Of a stretch of 24,790 nt of DNA, positions 1 through 8,409 are shown piece by piece. The notes beneath the pieces are model-generated. The model was not told the origin of the DNA and did not search any database. It worked only from the letters and a program-made list of their open reading frames with translations. The stretch is taken from NCBI GenBank assembly GCA_937898205.1, contig CALEJC010000011.1, positions 1-24,790 on the forward strand, written 5' to 3'. Each line of letters begins with the position of its first letter. Within the stretch, counting starts at the first letter, position 1. The position numbers and the translations under genes were made by a program. This DNA comes from an uncultured Bacteroidales bacterium. Its GTDB lineage: Bacteria > Bacteroidota > Bacteroidia > Bacteroidales > UBA932.

Positions 1-1268
1 ATTCTGCCCTCGGCCTGAGCATCGAGGATGAGCTTAGATGCATTGTCGGCCTTCTTGTAGAATGCGTTGAATGTGTCGTTTGAAGGAGCTGTAGCGCTGC
101 TTTCAAATCCAAATGGAGAATAACCGATGGCGCCACATTCGCCGATAGCATAAGCAGCATTGGCTGCACCGCCCTGACCGGCTCTAGACTCTGGGATGAA
201 GACTGGGTTGCCGCTGCGAGAGTACATCTGGAGGATCTCAGGGAAGTTGCTGAGGTAGATGTCTGGTGAGAGGATGTCAATATTTGGAGCTGCAGCACGA
301 TAGATATCGTGGTTCTGAGCCTGAGGGCCACCTGAAGGGTAGTTGCCAGGACGAGTGTCCTCTGGCTGCACGATCCAGGCATTTACAAATGTTGGAAGCG
401 GATAAACTGCCTTGCCGGCCTCAGATACTTTATTCATATATGATGCGTAGTTCCAAGCCATGAAGATTTCGTCTGTGCGGTCGTTCTTTCCGAAGACTTC
501 CTCCCATGTGCCGCTTGTCTTGCATCCGCTCTTCTCCCAAGCTGAGAGAGTCTCAGGGAGAAGCTGGTCCTTGTGCTCCACGAGATACTTGATGAGAGCC
601 TCAGGTACCTGGCCTGCAAATGCCTCATTGGCAGCCTCGCAGTAGTCGCGAGTCCAACCGTGAAGACCCACCTCGTTCTGCATCTGGATCATGATGACGG
701 TCTGCTCAACTGAATCAACTGCTTTGATGTGCTCCATCATTGCCGCATAGGCTCTGGCGTCAGCATCGCGGGTCTCTGCACAAAGAGTGCTGAGGATAGG
801 AAGCTTGTCGCCTGCCTTTGTCTTTGCTGGGAAATACTTGTCATTGTTTTTCTTGACCCAAGTTGGATGGTAGCTGCTCATACCGTTTTTCCAGCTGCCA
901 AACCAAAGGATAGAGAGCTTGAGATCGTGCTCTCTGGCGTCGGCGATCAACTGATCGACTACTGTGAAGTCAAACTGACCCTCAACTGGCTCAACCTGCT
1001 CCCAGCTGACCACAGCAAGAACTGTATTTACGCCTGACTCCTGAAGAGCGTCCCAATAAGGAGCCATATAGCTCTGGCTGGAAGATGAAGAGTTGCCAAG
1101 CTCACAAGCGAGTGCAAGGTAAGGCTCGCCCTTTACGATGAGCTGAGTCACGTTGCCTCTCTTCTCAAGATGAGGGGCCGGATAAGAAGTGGTCTGTTCT
1201 ACCTTTGGCGAACATGACACGAGTGCTGCCATTGCAACACACAATGCGGTAAAGATGGTTTTTTTCAT
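1..1268 (-). CDS. GH35-like beta-galactosidase lipoprotein, C-terminus cut by window edge
   Basis: The reverse-strand frame opens with ATG at 1266-1268 and stays open for 422 codons to the window edge, so the C-terminus is missing. Residues 1-19 form a lipoprotein signal with the lipobox AALVSC (Cys19), so the enzyme is probably anchored to the cell envelope. The rest reads as a TIM-barrel glycosidase: WEQVEPVEGQFDF near residues 89-101 is the usual substrate-barrel strand, QMQNEVG places a likely acid/base at Glu199, and FIPESR a likely nucleophile at Glu360. This pattern fits the roughly 550-residue GH35 subgroup that carries a DUF5597 tail and includes xyloglucan-type beta-galactosidases; the tail would lie beyond the edge. 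The exact substrate is not visible. It is divergent from the rubrerythrin gene. A GH42 or other clan GH-A assignment is the main alternative. Confidence 0.8.
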   Translation of the reverse strand, partial: MKKTIFTALCVAMAALVSCSPKVEQTTSYPAPHLEKRGNVTQLIVKGEPYLALACELGNSSSSSQSYMAPYWDALQESGVNTVLAVVSWEQVEPVEGQFDFTVVDQLIADAREHDLKLSILWFGSWKNGMSSYHPTWVKKNNDKYFPAKTKAGDKLPILSTLCAETRDADARAYAAMMEHIKAVDSVEQTVIMIQMQNEVGLHGWTRDYCEAANEAFAGQVPEALIKYLVEHKDQLLPETLSAWEKSGCKTSGTWEEVFGKNDRTDEIFMAWNYASYMNKVSEAGKAVYPLPTFVNAWIVQPEDTRPGNYPSGGPQAQNHDIYRAAAPNIDILSPDIYLSNFPEILQMYSRSGNPVFIPESRAGQGGAANAAYAIGECGAIGYSPFGFESSATAPSNDTFNAFYKKADNASKLILDAQAEGR

Positions 1269-1311
1269 AAGAATATAAATAGATGTTATTAGTTTTTTCT
1301 GTAATTGATTT

Positions 1312-1319
1312 CAAAGATA
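1312..1319 (-). promoter_or_regulatory. Candidate -7 box of the GH35-like gene
   Basis: The minus strand reads TATCTTTG, a perfect match to the Bacteroidetes -7 consensus TAnnTTTG, about 43 bases upstream of the ATG at 1268. No good TTTG box lies at the usual upstream distance, so the support is the -7 box alone. Confidence 0.45.
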
Positions 1320-1351
1320 CGAAAAAATAGTAAAAATTTTTAGTAGAGCTA

Positions 1352-1381
1352 TTGTAAGTTTAAAAATTATTCATACCTTTG
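1352..1381 (+). promoter_or_regulatory. Promoter of the rubrerythrin gene
   Basis: TTG at 1352-1354, a 19-base spacer and TACCTTTG at 1374-1381 fit the Bacteroidetes sigma-ABfr promoter (-33 TTTG, -7 TAnnTTTG). The start codon is 53 bases downstream, leaving an A-rich leader. No obvious peroxide-regulator operator is visible. Confidence 0.65.
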
Positions 1382-1434
1382 TACTGTAAATTAGAATTAT
1401 TCAAAATAAGCAACACATAAAAACTAGTATTGAT

Positions 1435-1983
1435 ATGGAAAAGAAATTCAGATGCCTTGTATGTGGATATGTCCACACAGGAGAGAACCCACCAGCAGAG
1501 TGCCCGGTATGCCACGTAAAGTCAGACAAGTTCAAAGAGGTTGAAGAGACCGGATCAAAGTGGGCTTGTGAGCACAAGATCGGTGACGGTGTAGTTGATG
1601 ATGCAGAGGTTACCCAAGGCCTTAAGGATCACTTCATCGGAGAGTGCACAGAGGTTGGTATGTATCTCGCCATGAGCCGTCAGGCTGAGAGAGAAGGTTA
1701 TCCTGAGATTGCTGATGCGTTCAAGAGATATGCCTACGAAGAGGCAGAGCATGCAGCAAAGTTTGCTGAGCTTCTCGGAGAGGTTGTTTGGGATACCAAG
1801 ACCAATCTTCAGAAGAGAGCAGAAGCTGAGGCTGGCGCATGTGAGGGCAAACTCGCAATCGCAACACGCGCAAAGCAGCTTGGTTATGACGCAATCCACG
1901 ACACTGTACACGAGATGGCAAAGGATGAAGCTCGTCATGGCGCAGGTTTTGCAGGTCTTTTAAAAAGATTTTTCGGCAAGTAA
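1435..1983 (+). CDS. Reverse rubrerythrin (rubredoxin domain at the N-terminus), peroxide reductase
   Basis: This 182-residue protein has a rubredoxin-type iron site first (Cys7, Cys10, Cys23, Cys26 in CLVC and CPVC) and then a ferritin-like four-helix diiron domain. That is the inverted order of classical rubrerythrin and matches reverse rubrerythrins, which reduce hydrogen peroxide (and sometimes oxygen) with NADH-derived electrons in anaerobes. Diiron ligand motifs are visible as EEAEH (102-106) and DEARH (164-168), with further candidate glutamates at Glu70, Glu73 and Glu160. The protein is probably cytoplasmic, as no signal peptide is seen. The gene is monocistronic, with its own promoter and a terminator 20 bases after the stop. 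Such proteins are usually induced by oxygen or peroxide, but the sequence does not show how. Confidence in the family is high; the precise electron donor is not visible. Confidence 0.95.
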   Translation: MEKKFRCLVCGYVHTGENPPAECPVCHVKSDKFKEVEETGSKWACEHKIGDGVVDDAEVTQGLKDHFIGECTEVGMYLAMSRQAEREGYPEIADAFKRYAYEEAEHAAKFAELLGEVVWDTKTNLQKRAEAEAGACEGKLAIATRAKQLGYDAIHDTVHEMAKDEARHGAGFAGLLKRFFGK

Positions 1984-2002
1984 TCTATTATAAATCTTAG
2001 AT

Positions 2003-2035
2003 ATCGCTATGTCCGATGGGCATAGCGATTTTTTT
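2003..2035 (+). terminator. Rho-independent terminator of the rubrerythrin gene
   Basis: ATCGCTATGTCC (2003-2014) pairs with GGGCATAGCGAT (2018-2029) around a GAT loop, giving a 12-bp stem with one wobble pair, followed by a six-T run at 2030-2035. It sits 20 bases after the rubrerythrin stop. Confidence 0.9.
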
Positions 2036-2074
2036 ATTTATATTTGTGATTATACCGTTTACTACTTTTTATTT

Positions 2075-4474
2075 ATGAGATCGATTTGTATTTTTCTTAG
2101 TCTTGCGCTTCTCTTGAGCTCATGCGGTGGCAATACCCAAGATGTGACAATCACTTTTGAGGATTCTCCTAGAGTGCTGTCTGAAAGCTATTTCCAGCTT
2201 GGAACAGCGGTAAATCCTGATGGTCAGACTCTATTTGTCAACGATCAGAGTCTTGTCCTCAATGGTAAAAATATCCTCCCCGTGATGGGTGAGTTTCATT
2301 ATTCCAGATATCCTGAGAATGAGTGGCGCAACGAGCTCCTTAAGATGAAGGCAGGAGGTATCAATATCATTGCTACCTATGTATTCTGGATTCATCATGA
2401 AGAGTTGAAAAGACAATATGATTGGACAGGGCAGCGCAATCTGCGCAAGTTTGTGGAGATCTGTGACGAGTTGGGTCTTCCGATCGTGCTTCGCATCGGA
2501 CCTTGGGCACACGGCGAATGTCGCAATGGCGGTTTCCCTGAATGGATGGTGCAGAGCGGGCTTCGCTTGAGAAGCAACGACTCTCGTTATCTTGCAGAAG
2601 TAGATAGGTGGTATAGACAGATCGCAACTCAGGTAAAAGGCCTGATGTGGAAAGATGGCGGTCCGATTATCGGAGTGCAGCTGGACAACGAATACCGTGG
2701 ACCAGGGTCTCACCTTGAAAATCTGAAAGCCATTGCTGTGAAACACGGCTTTGATCTTCCTCTTTATACACGCACAGGTTGGCCAAATCTCACTGGCCCT
2801 ATCACCTATGGAGAGATACTTCCTCTTTATGGCGATTATGTAGACGGTTTCTGGGACAGGACTTTGGATGAGATGCCTGGCGACTACCCTAAGTGCTATA
2901 TTTTCAGAGCCTTCAGAAACTCAACCGTGATTGCCACCGAGCAGCTTCCTGAGGGGTCATCCAAGGATACTGCAGAAGATATGAAGTATCCATATTTCAC
3001 ATGTGAGCTCGGAGGCGGTATGCTCCCAAGCTATCACAGACGCATCAGTATCGCCCCGATGGATATTTACTCTATGTTGCTCGTAAAACTGGGATCGGGA
3101 AGTAATCTTCCTGGATATTATATGTATCATGGAGGGACAAACCCTGAGAGCAAGCAGACATACCTCAATGAGATGCAGGCCACATTGATGACCAACTACA
3201 ATGATCTTCCGATGAAGACCTACGACTATCAGGCTCCTCTCGGAGAGTTTGGTCAGTCCAGCCCTCACTATCACATGCTCAGACGTCTCCATCTCTTCCT
3301 GGCAGACTTCGGCTCGGAGATGACAACTATGCCTTCTATGCTTCCTGATCAGTATTCTCCTGATGCTCAGTGTGACTCTCTCGTGAGGTGGTCAGTCAGG
3401 ACCAACGGACGCAATGGATATATATTTGTCAACAATTATCAGAGACTTAAGGATCTTTCTGAGAAAGAAGATGTCCGCTTTAATCTGAACCTTCCGGAGG
3501 GGTTGCTTCAGGTGCCGTCAAAACCTATGGATATCCCGGCTGGAAGCAGTTTTATCATCCCATTTAACTTTGAAGTGGGTGATGCAAATATCATCTATGC
3601 TCTTGCTCAGCCGATAGCTAAGGTCGACTCGGATAATGAGAGCGTATATGCTTTTATGTCCATCGAAGGCATAGAACCGGAGTTTGTATTTGCCGACGGT
3701 GCAAAGGTCGTAAAGAACAAGAAGAATACCGGCCTGGAGCCTAGATATACCATCAATAATGAAGATGGATCTGTATGTCATATCCTTGTGCTCTCTCCTG
3801 AGGAGTCTCTCAAACTTTGGAAGGGAGAAGTTGCCGGCAAGCAGAGGTTTGTGTTCAGTGATGCGGAGCTGAGTTTTGACAACGGAAATATCAATATGAC
3901 TGATACTAGCGGAGATGTTACTGTCTCAGTATATCCGCCGCTCAAGTCTCTGTCATTGTATAATAATAGTCTTGGAGCACAATATGGCAGCCTTTTCAGC
4001 CATTATAATGTGTCCATGATCCTCGCTGAGCCTAGAGTGTCTACTCTTCAGATTAAAGAATACAGCCAGCCTCTCAGAGAAATCACAATTGGTATAGCAG
4101 GTGCCGCCGAAGAGCCAAGAGATGATGATTTTGAAAAGGCATCAGAGTGGGAAATCCTCCTTCCTGACAATCTCACTGCAGAGAATGATGTGCTTCTTAA
4201 CATCAACTATACAGGAGATGTGGCCAGAGTATATCTGGGTGACAGGTTTTTGACAGACAATTTCTATAATGGCAAGCCGATGGTTCTTGGCCTGAAGAGG
4301 TATGCACCTGAGATTTATGAGCAGCCTTTGACAATCAAGATTTTGCCTTTGCAGCCTGTTGAAGGTCTCATCTATCTCCCGGTAGAAGGCCTTGAGATCC
4401 CGGAGACAGGGCTTTGCTCGCTCAATGAGATTTCAGTAGTTCATCAAAATACAGTTACTTTGGTAGCAGAATAG
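2075..4474 (+). CDS. GH35 beta-galactosidase-like lipoprotein
   Basis: The open frame begins at 2009, but that ATG lies inside the rubrerythrin terminator stem. The ATG at 2075 gives a clean lipoprotein signal (MRSICIFLSLALLLSSC, Cys17), so I chose it; the product is 799 residues. The N-terminal TIM barrel has typical GH35 landmarks: YVFWIHHE, RIGPWAHGEC, GGFPEWM and LDNEYRG, with Glu206 as probable acid/base and Glu311 in TCELGGGM as probable nucleophile. The remaining roughly 400 residues look like beta-rich accessory domains. GH35 enzymes release terminal beta-galactose from glycans; the true substrate is unknown. The lipid anchor suggests the periplasm or cell surface. It is separated from the next gene by 23 bases and may be cotranscribed. 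Together with the truncated gene at the left edge, two GH35-type enzymes flank the rubrerythrin. Confidence 0.88.
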   Translation: MRSICIFLSLALLLSSCGGNTQDVTITFEDSPRVLSESYFQLGTAVNPDGQTLFVNDQSLVLNGKNILPVMGEFHYSRYPENEWRNELLKMKAGGINIIATYVFWIHHEELKRQYDWTGQRNLRKFVEICDELGLPIVLRIGPWAHGECRNGGFPEWMVQSGLRLRSNDSRYLAEVDRWYRQIATQVKGLMWKDGGPIIGVQLDNEYRGPGSHLENLKAIAVKHGFDLPLYTRTGWPNLTGPITYGEILPLYGDYVDGFWDRTLDEMPGDYPKCYIFRAFRNSTVIATEQLPEGSSKDTAEDMKYPYFTCELGGGMLPSYHRRISIAPMDIYSMLLVKLGSGSNLPGYYMYHGGTNPESKQTYLNEMQATLMTNYNDLPMKTYDYQAPLGEFGQSSPHYHMLRRLHLFLADFGSEMTTMPSMLPDQYSPDAQCDSLVRWSVRTNGRNGYIFVNNYQRLKDLSEKEDVRFNLNLPEGLLQVPSKPMDIPAGSSFIIPFNFEVGDANIIYALAQPIAKVDSDNESVYAFMSIEGIEPEFVFADGAKVVKNKKNTGLEPRYTINNEDGSVCHILVLSPEESLKLWKGEVAGKQRFVFSDAELSFDNGNINMTDTSGDVTVSVYPPLKSLSLYNNSLGAQYGSLFSHYNVSMILAEPRVSTLQIKEYSQPLREITIGIAGAAEEPRDDDFEKASEWEILLPDNLTAENDVLLNINYTGDVARVYLGDRFLTDNFYNGKPMVLGLKRYAPEIYEQPLTIKILPLQPVEGLIYLPVEGLEIPETGLCSLNEISVVHQNTVTLVAE

Positions 4475-4497
4475 ATAAATATTTAACTTAACTTAAA

Positions 4498-5169
4498 ATG
4501 AATATCTGGATTATTATGTTGTTGGTGATGGTCCTCTCCTGGATCATCCAGACAGTATTACAAAGCAAGTTTAAAAAGTACTCTAAAGTTCCGTCTCCAC
4601 ACGGGCTCACAGGGGCGGATATAGCCAGGTTGATGCTCAAGCAAAACGGCATTACGGATGTGCAGGTGCAGTCAGTCGCAGGCACATTGACCGATCACTA
4701 CAATCCGACTAATAAGACTATCAATCTGAGCGAGGGCGTGTATTCCAGCGCTTCAATTGCTGCGTGTGCAGTGGCGGCTCACGAGACCGGCCATGCGCTT
4801 CAGCATGCTCAAGGATATGCTCCGGTGAAGCTTCGCTCTGCGCTTGTACCGATTGTCAGCTTTGCCAGCAATACAGTGCAATGGGTGCTTCTGCTGGGTG
4901 TCCTTTTTGTGGAGGTATTTCCAGGCTTGCTGTGGTTTGGCATCGCGCTATTTGCATTGACGACATTCTTCAGCTTTGTCACTCTCCCTGTGGAGATCAA
5001 TGCAAGTAACAGAGCCGTGGCCTGGTTGGAAGGCGCAGGTGTGGTGGACTTTGAGACCAAGGATTATGCAGCAGATGCACTAAAATGGGCTGCATATACC
5101 TACGTAATTGCAGCCCTTGGTTCATTAGCAACGCTATTTTACTATATCGGGATAGCTAGAAGAGACTAA
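4498..5169 (+). CDS. YugP-like membrane zinc metallopeptidase (Zn_peptidase_2 family)
   Basis: The 223-residue protein starts with a membrane segment (about residues 2-20) and has two or three further hydrophobic segments between about 115 and 165 and near 200-217. HETGH at residues 95-99 followed by ALQH is a gluzincin-type zinc-binding motif, and the full layout matches the neutral zinc metallopeptidase family represented by Bacillus YugP, at the normal family length of about 225. The natural substrates of this family are unclear; a role in membrane protein quality control is inference. The gene lies 23 bases after the GH35 gene and converges on hslR, with the two stop codons overlapping in the four bases CTAA at 5166-5169. 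No terminator lies between the two convergent genes. Confidence 0.9.
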   Translation: MNIWIIMLLVMVLSWIIQTVLQSKFKKYSKVPSPHGLTGADIARLMLKQNGITDVQVQSVAGTLTDHYNPTNKTINLSEGVYSSASIAACAVAAHETGHALQHAQGYAPVKLRSALVPIVSFASNTVQWVLLLGVLFVEVFPGLLWFGIALFALTTFFSFVTLPVEINASNRAVAWLEGAGVVDFETKDYAADALKWAAYTYVIAALGSLATLFYYIGIARRD

Positions 5170-5561
5170 TCAAAGTCTTCATCGTAGAAGCTATCCATCA
5201 GACTATCAATAACTCTTCTGTCCTTTTTAGTAGGACGGCCAGTCCCGCGGTCGCGACTCATCACAATGGTCTCCCGCGGGATTTGGAGTTTACTGAGCTC
5301 CTCCTGTGGTGTGAGATTTTCTGCGTGGGCAGGAACAAGCGCCGCTCCCATCCTTTTTTCCGCAAGGGCTAGTACTTTATAGGTATAGGTTACAGACACC
5401 TTGCGCACCTCAATAATGTCTCCCACCTTGACGAGCTTTGAAGGCTTTGCGCTCACTCCGGCAATCTTTACTTTATTGCCGTTGCACGCATCTGTGGCTT
5501 CACTGCGAGTCTTGAAGATGCGGATAGCCCAAAGGTATTTGTCCAGTCTTACGCTTTCCAC
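5166..5561 (-). CDS. hslR: Hsp15-like S4 RNA-binding protein
   Basis: The 131-residue protein opens with an S4 domain (VRLDKYLWAIRIFKTRSEA at about 4-22, then KVKIAGVSAKPSKLVKVGD) and a charged C-terminal tail, as in Hsp15. In Escherichia coli, Hsp15 binds 50S subunits that carry a stalled nascent chain with peptidyl-tRNA and moves the tRNA so that the subunit can be rescued. The start codon is GTG (minus-strand GTG at 5559-5561), two bases after the stop of the DJ-1-like gene, which suggests translational coupling. It is the last gene of the minus-strand cluster that starts with tyrS. The stop overlaps that of the convergent zinc peptidase gene. Confidence 0.9.
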   Translation of the reverse strand: MESVRLDKYLWAIRIFKTRSEATDACNGNKVKIAGVSAKPSKLVKVGDIIEVRKVSVTYTYKVLALAEKRMGAALVPAHAENLTPQEELSKLQIPRETIVMSRDRGTGRPTKKDRRVIDSLMDSFYDEDFD

Positions 5562-5563
5562 GG

Positions 5564-6133
5564 TTAGAGGTACATTGATTTTTTAACCTTTTCTGCTGTC
5601 TCCTCGCCCTTGATAGCCTTGAGGATTTCCAGGGCAAAACTGATGGCATGTCCGGCAGATCGTCCGGTGATTACTCTACCGCTCTTAACTGCAGGTTGTG
5701 GATTAAACTTGGCTCCGCGCTGGATGAGCATGTCCTCAAAACTGTCATAGCAGGTAAACTCAAGTCCTTCTGTATCTTCAAGTTGGCTAAGCACAAGTCC
5801 GGGAGCTGCACAGATGGCAGCAACACTTCCGCCATGAGCATAGTGTGCGTTCATCTCCGAGATGAGTGGCTTGCTGCCTGCGAGATTGCTTGAGCCTGGA
5901 AGGCCACCTGGAAAAATCATGAAATCCTGAGCTGTGGTGTCCTCATGATCCCAGTCCAAATATTCGATGAGTCCGTCTGTACCTACCATCAGTCCGTGTG
6001 CAGAGTTGACGATCGGGTCGTCACTGATGGACACGAGTCTGACATCCACGCCACCGCGCAGAAGCACATCCCTTGTTGCGAGAGCTTCAACATCCTCGAA
6101 GCCGTCTGCCATAAAAATGTATACGCCTTTCAT
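5564..6133 (-). CDS. DJ-1/PfpI (YajL/ThiJ) family protein
   Basis: This 189-residue flavodoxin-like protein carries the DJ-1 signature: Glu16 in GFEDVE, the PGG turn at about 75-77, and the nucleophile-elbow cysteine Cys108 in AICAAP, with GRSAGHA near the C-terminus where relatives usually have TGxGPG. DJ-1/YajL proteins act in oxidative or carbonyl stress, as chaperones, glyoxalases or deglycases; the individual activity cannot be told from the sequence. It is cytoplasmic, as no signal peptide is present. It begins 12 bases after the isomerase-like gene and ends 2 bases before the GTG of hslR, so it belongs to the same transcript. Pairing with an oxidation-sensitive cysteine suggests a stress role for this end of the operon. 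Confidence 0.9.
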   Translation of the reverse strand: MKGVYIFMADGFEDVEALATRDVLLRGGVDVRLVSISDDPIVNSAHGLMVGTDGLIEYLDWDHEDTTAQDFMIFPGGLPGSSNLAGSKPLISEMNAHYAHGGSVAAICAAPGLVLSQLEDTEGLEFTCYDSFEDMLIQRGAKFNPQPAVKSGRVITGRSAGHAISFALEILKAIKGEETAEKVKKSMYL

Positions 6134-6145
6134 ATCTTTAATCTA

Positions 6146-7192
6146 TTAATGTACATGTCCGCAATGACAATCGTGGTGATGGTGGAAGAGGTCGTCATCG
6201 TTGTCTTCGTCATCATCAAGATGATCCTCGGCATCAGGGTTGATATATTTGTCGACATCGACACGATTGATGTAACTCTCAAGAAGCACCACGTCATCCT
6301 CGTCAGGGATGAGATTAAATGTATGGCACTCTGAAGGCACCAGCATTGTTTCGCCCTTGCTGAAGTGATACTCGACTGTCTGGCCGAGTACCTCGATCTC
6401 GATTGTTGCTCCACCTTTGACACAGCTGTAGAGCACAAAACCATCGTTCTGCTCGCTGCTCACACGGAGGCCGCTTGAGAATATGATCTTTCTGACTGAC
6501 AGCTCGTTGAGGTCGCAAAGGAGATCGCCCTGAGGATCTGTATACTTATATGCCTTATATGAGATGAAGTCAAGAGCTTCCACCAGTCCTAGCTGAGGGT
6601 CAAACTCCTCGCTTGAGAGCTCCTGCCCCCATGAGCAAAGGCAGAAATCAAGAGGTGACGACTCAGCTATCTCGAGAATCTGCAATTCGCCGAAGGCTGC
6701 ATGAGGCGTGCCCGGTGCAATCTGGAAGCACTGGCCTGCTTGAGCAGGAATGATGTTGAGGAGCTCAAATGCGTTGCCTTCGCTGCAGCGGTCGTAGAGC
6801 TCACTTGCGTTGGTGTCTTTTCTGAAGCCGATGGCCAATTGGGCATTTTTGCCGGCGCTGACCACATACCAGATCTTCTGCTTGCCGAGGAAGTCATATC
6901 TGTCGGCAGCAATCTCATCGTCAGGGTGCACGATGAGCGGAAATTTGCCTTTGACGTTGAGCTCCCTCACGCAGATTGGAAACTGTCTGCCATAGAAGTC
7001 AAATACTCTGTCGCCGACCACGCGCTCGATATATGTGTCCATCACCTCGCTGAGGCTGTTGCCGGCGAGCCAACCCTCTCTCACGAGAGAATCCCTGTAA
7101 CCAAGGTCAGCGACTTTAAATACTTCGCTTCCCCAGCAGTAGTCGTCCTGCAAAGTGCAGAATTTGATAGGGTAGAGTAACTTTTCTTCCAT
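6146..7192 (-). CDS. Phosphomannose isomerase-like cupin protein with altered active site and metal-binding-like tail
   Basis: The 348-residue protein aligns with short class I mannose-6-phosphate isomerases: CWGSEVF near 19-25, RQFPICVRELNVK, then VHPDDE with His89, GKQKIWY at 103-109, and APGTPHA with His164. The family converts mannose-6-phosphate to fructose-6-phosphate using a zinc ion. Compared with Bacillus ManA as I recall it, the glutamate ligand in GKTECWY is Lys106 here, and the arginine in TYRVYD is Cys184. Activity as an isomerase is therefore doubtful. The C-terminus (about 322-348) is first Asp/Glu-rich and then has four histidines in a row followed by DCHCGHVH, resembling metal-storage tails of nickel or zinc proteins. 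It starts 4 bases after the FtsX-type permease gene and precedes the DJ-1-like gene by 12 bases. It could be a regulatory or metal-binding pseudoenzyme. Confidence 0.8.
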   Translation of the reverse strand: MEEKLLYPIKFCTLQDDYCWGSEVFKVADLGYRDSLVREGWLAGNSLSEVMDTYIERVVGDRVFDFYGRQFPICVRELNVKGKFPLIVHPDDEIAADRYDFLGKQKIWYVVSAGKNAQLAIGFRKDTNASELYDRCSEGNAFELLNIIPAQAGQCFQIAPGTPHAAFGELQILEIAESSPLDFCLCSWGQELSSEEFDPQLGLVEALDFISYKAYKYTDPQGDLLCDLNELSVRKIIFSSGLRVSSEQNDGFVLYSCVKGGATIEIEVLGQTVEYHFSKGETMLVPSECHTFNLIPDEDDVVLLESYINRVDVDKYINPDAEDHLDDDEDNDDDLFHHHHDCHCGHVH

Positions 7193-7196
7193 TGTC

Positions 7197-8405
7197 TTAT
7201 AGTGTTTTAAACTCTTTTTTTGAGATTGATAGTAATGCTATTACAAAGCCGATGGCTGCCACCGAAACGGCAGTAATGATGACGTCTGAAAACTGTACCA
7301 CAGCCGGATATGCTTGCAGGAAAAATCCTTGAGGCATCTTTACCAGTCCAAGATGCTGCTGTGCCAGGCTCAGTCCCACTCCCAGGATGAGTCCAACCAA
7401 GAGACCTGAAAGCGAAACCATCCAGCCTTCAAGGACAAAAATCCTCTTGATAAACTTCTTGCTTGCTCCCATGGCACTTAATATCTTGATATCGTCTTCT
7501 TTCTCGATAATGAGCATAGAGAGACTGCCAAAGATATTAAAAGCGATGATGACGAGCACAAATATCAGTATCATGTAGATGGCCAGCTTCTCGTAGCGCA
7601 TCATCTTATATAAAGAAGGGTCCTGCTCCAGACGGTCCAACACGGAAAACTCCTCGCCGAGGAGCTTGGAGAGCTCTTTCTTTATTTGTTTTACTTGCCC
7701 TTCCTCACAGCGGAGCTCAATAGAGGAGACCACCTGGTCAGTAGTTCCTAACAGCCTTTGCATCGTCTCGATAGGGATAATTATCAGCTCCTTATCGATA
7801 GATGTGTTGACGCTGAACAGACTCTCTACCACCAATCTCTCGCTGTTTATTGAGTTAAGCGGGGAGAGTAGAGAAAATTTTGCGTCAGATTTAGGGTAGA
7901 AAAGTGTGAGCTTCTCCAGAAATCTGGGATTGATGTTCAGCTGTCTTGCCAGAAGTACGCCCACCGCCGCCTGTTCAAGCTCTCCTTTGTGCAATTTGAA
8001 TTCTCCGGTGGTAACATAGTCTATCAGGGGAGACTGCTGCTCAAATTGCCGGTCAACTCCTTTGGCCTTTGCAATTGTCTGGGAGTCGTTATAACTGATG
8101 AGCACGCTCTCCTCCAGGATGTGGCTGACGCTTGTGAGACCTTGAGTCTGGTCAATCTTAGCTGTCAGCTCATCGTCTGGAACAAATGTCCTGCCGTCAG
8201 TTCTGCAGATGAGAATGTCCGGCGCAATGTCGGACATGTTTTTCTCAATGATGGCGCTGAAACCATTGTAGATGGAAAGTATGAGGATAAGGGCGGTAGT
8301 GCCTATAGCCATGCCCGCAGCGCTGATTGCCGAAATCACATTGATGACGTTGTGTGACTTGCGGGCAAACAGATACCTGATAGCTATAAACAGGCTCCCG
8401 TCCAC
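7197..8405 (-). CDS. LolC/LolE-type FtsX-family ABC transporter permease
   Basis: The 402-residue membrane protein has the LolC/E layout: an amphipathic start (FIAIRYLFARKSHNVINVIS), a first membrane helix at about 22-48, a large periplasmic domain, then three helices at about 274-298, 325-349 and 374-394. In Gram-negative bacteria this family works with an ATPase to release lipoproteins from the inner membrane towards the outer membrane; no ATPase gene is next to it, so its partner must be elsewhere. The start codon is GTG, four bases after the rbfA stop, and the next gene follows after four bases. Placement straight after rbfA suggests constitutive expression. A MacB-like permease is the main alternative, but the length and the N-terminal motif favour LolC/E. 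Confidence 0.88.
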   Translation of the reverse strand: MDGSLFIAIRYLFARKSHNVINVISAISAAGMAIGTTALILILSIYNGFSAIIEKNMSDIAPDILICRTDGRTFVPDDELTAKIDQTQGLTSVSHILEESVLISYNDSQTIAKAKGVDRQFEQQSPLIDYVTTGEFKLHKGELEQAAVGVLLARQLNINPRFLEKLTLFYPKSDAKFSLLSPLNSINSERLVVESLFSVNTSIDKELIIIPIETMQRLLGTTDQVVSSIELRCEEGQVKQIKKELSKLLGEEFSVLDRLEQDPSLYKMMRYEKLAIYMILIFVLVIIAFNIFGSLSMLIIEKEDDIKILSAMGASKKFIKRIFVLEGWMVSLSGLLVGLILGVGLSLAQQHLGLVKMPQGFFLQAYPAVVQFSDVIITAVSVAAIGFVIALLSISKKEFKTL

Positions 8406-8409
8406 GGTA

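Noticed and set aside
2009..2074. An extended start of the GH35 gene at 2009
   Set aside because: The ATG lies in the stem of the rubrerythrin terminator, and the start at 2075 gives a standard lipoprotein signal.
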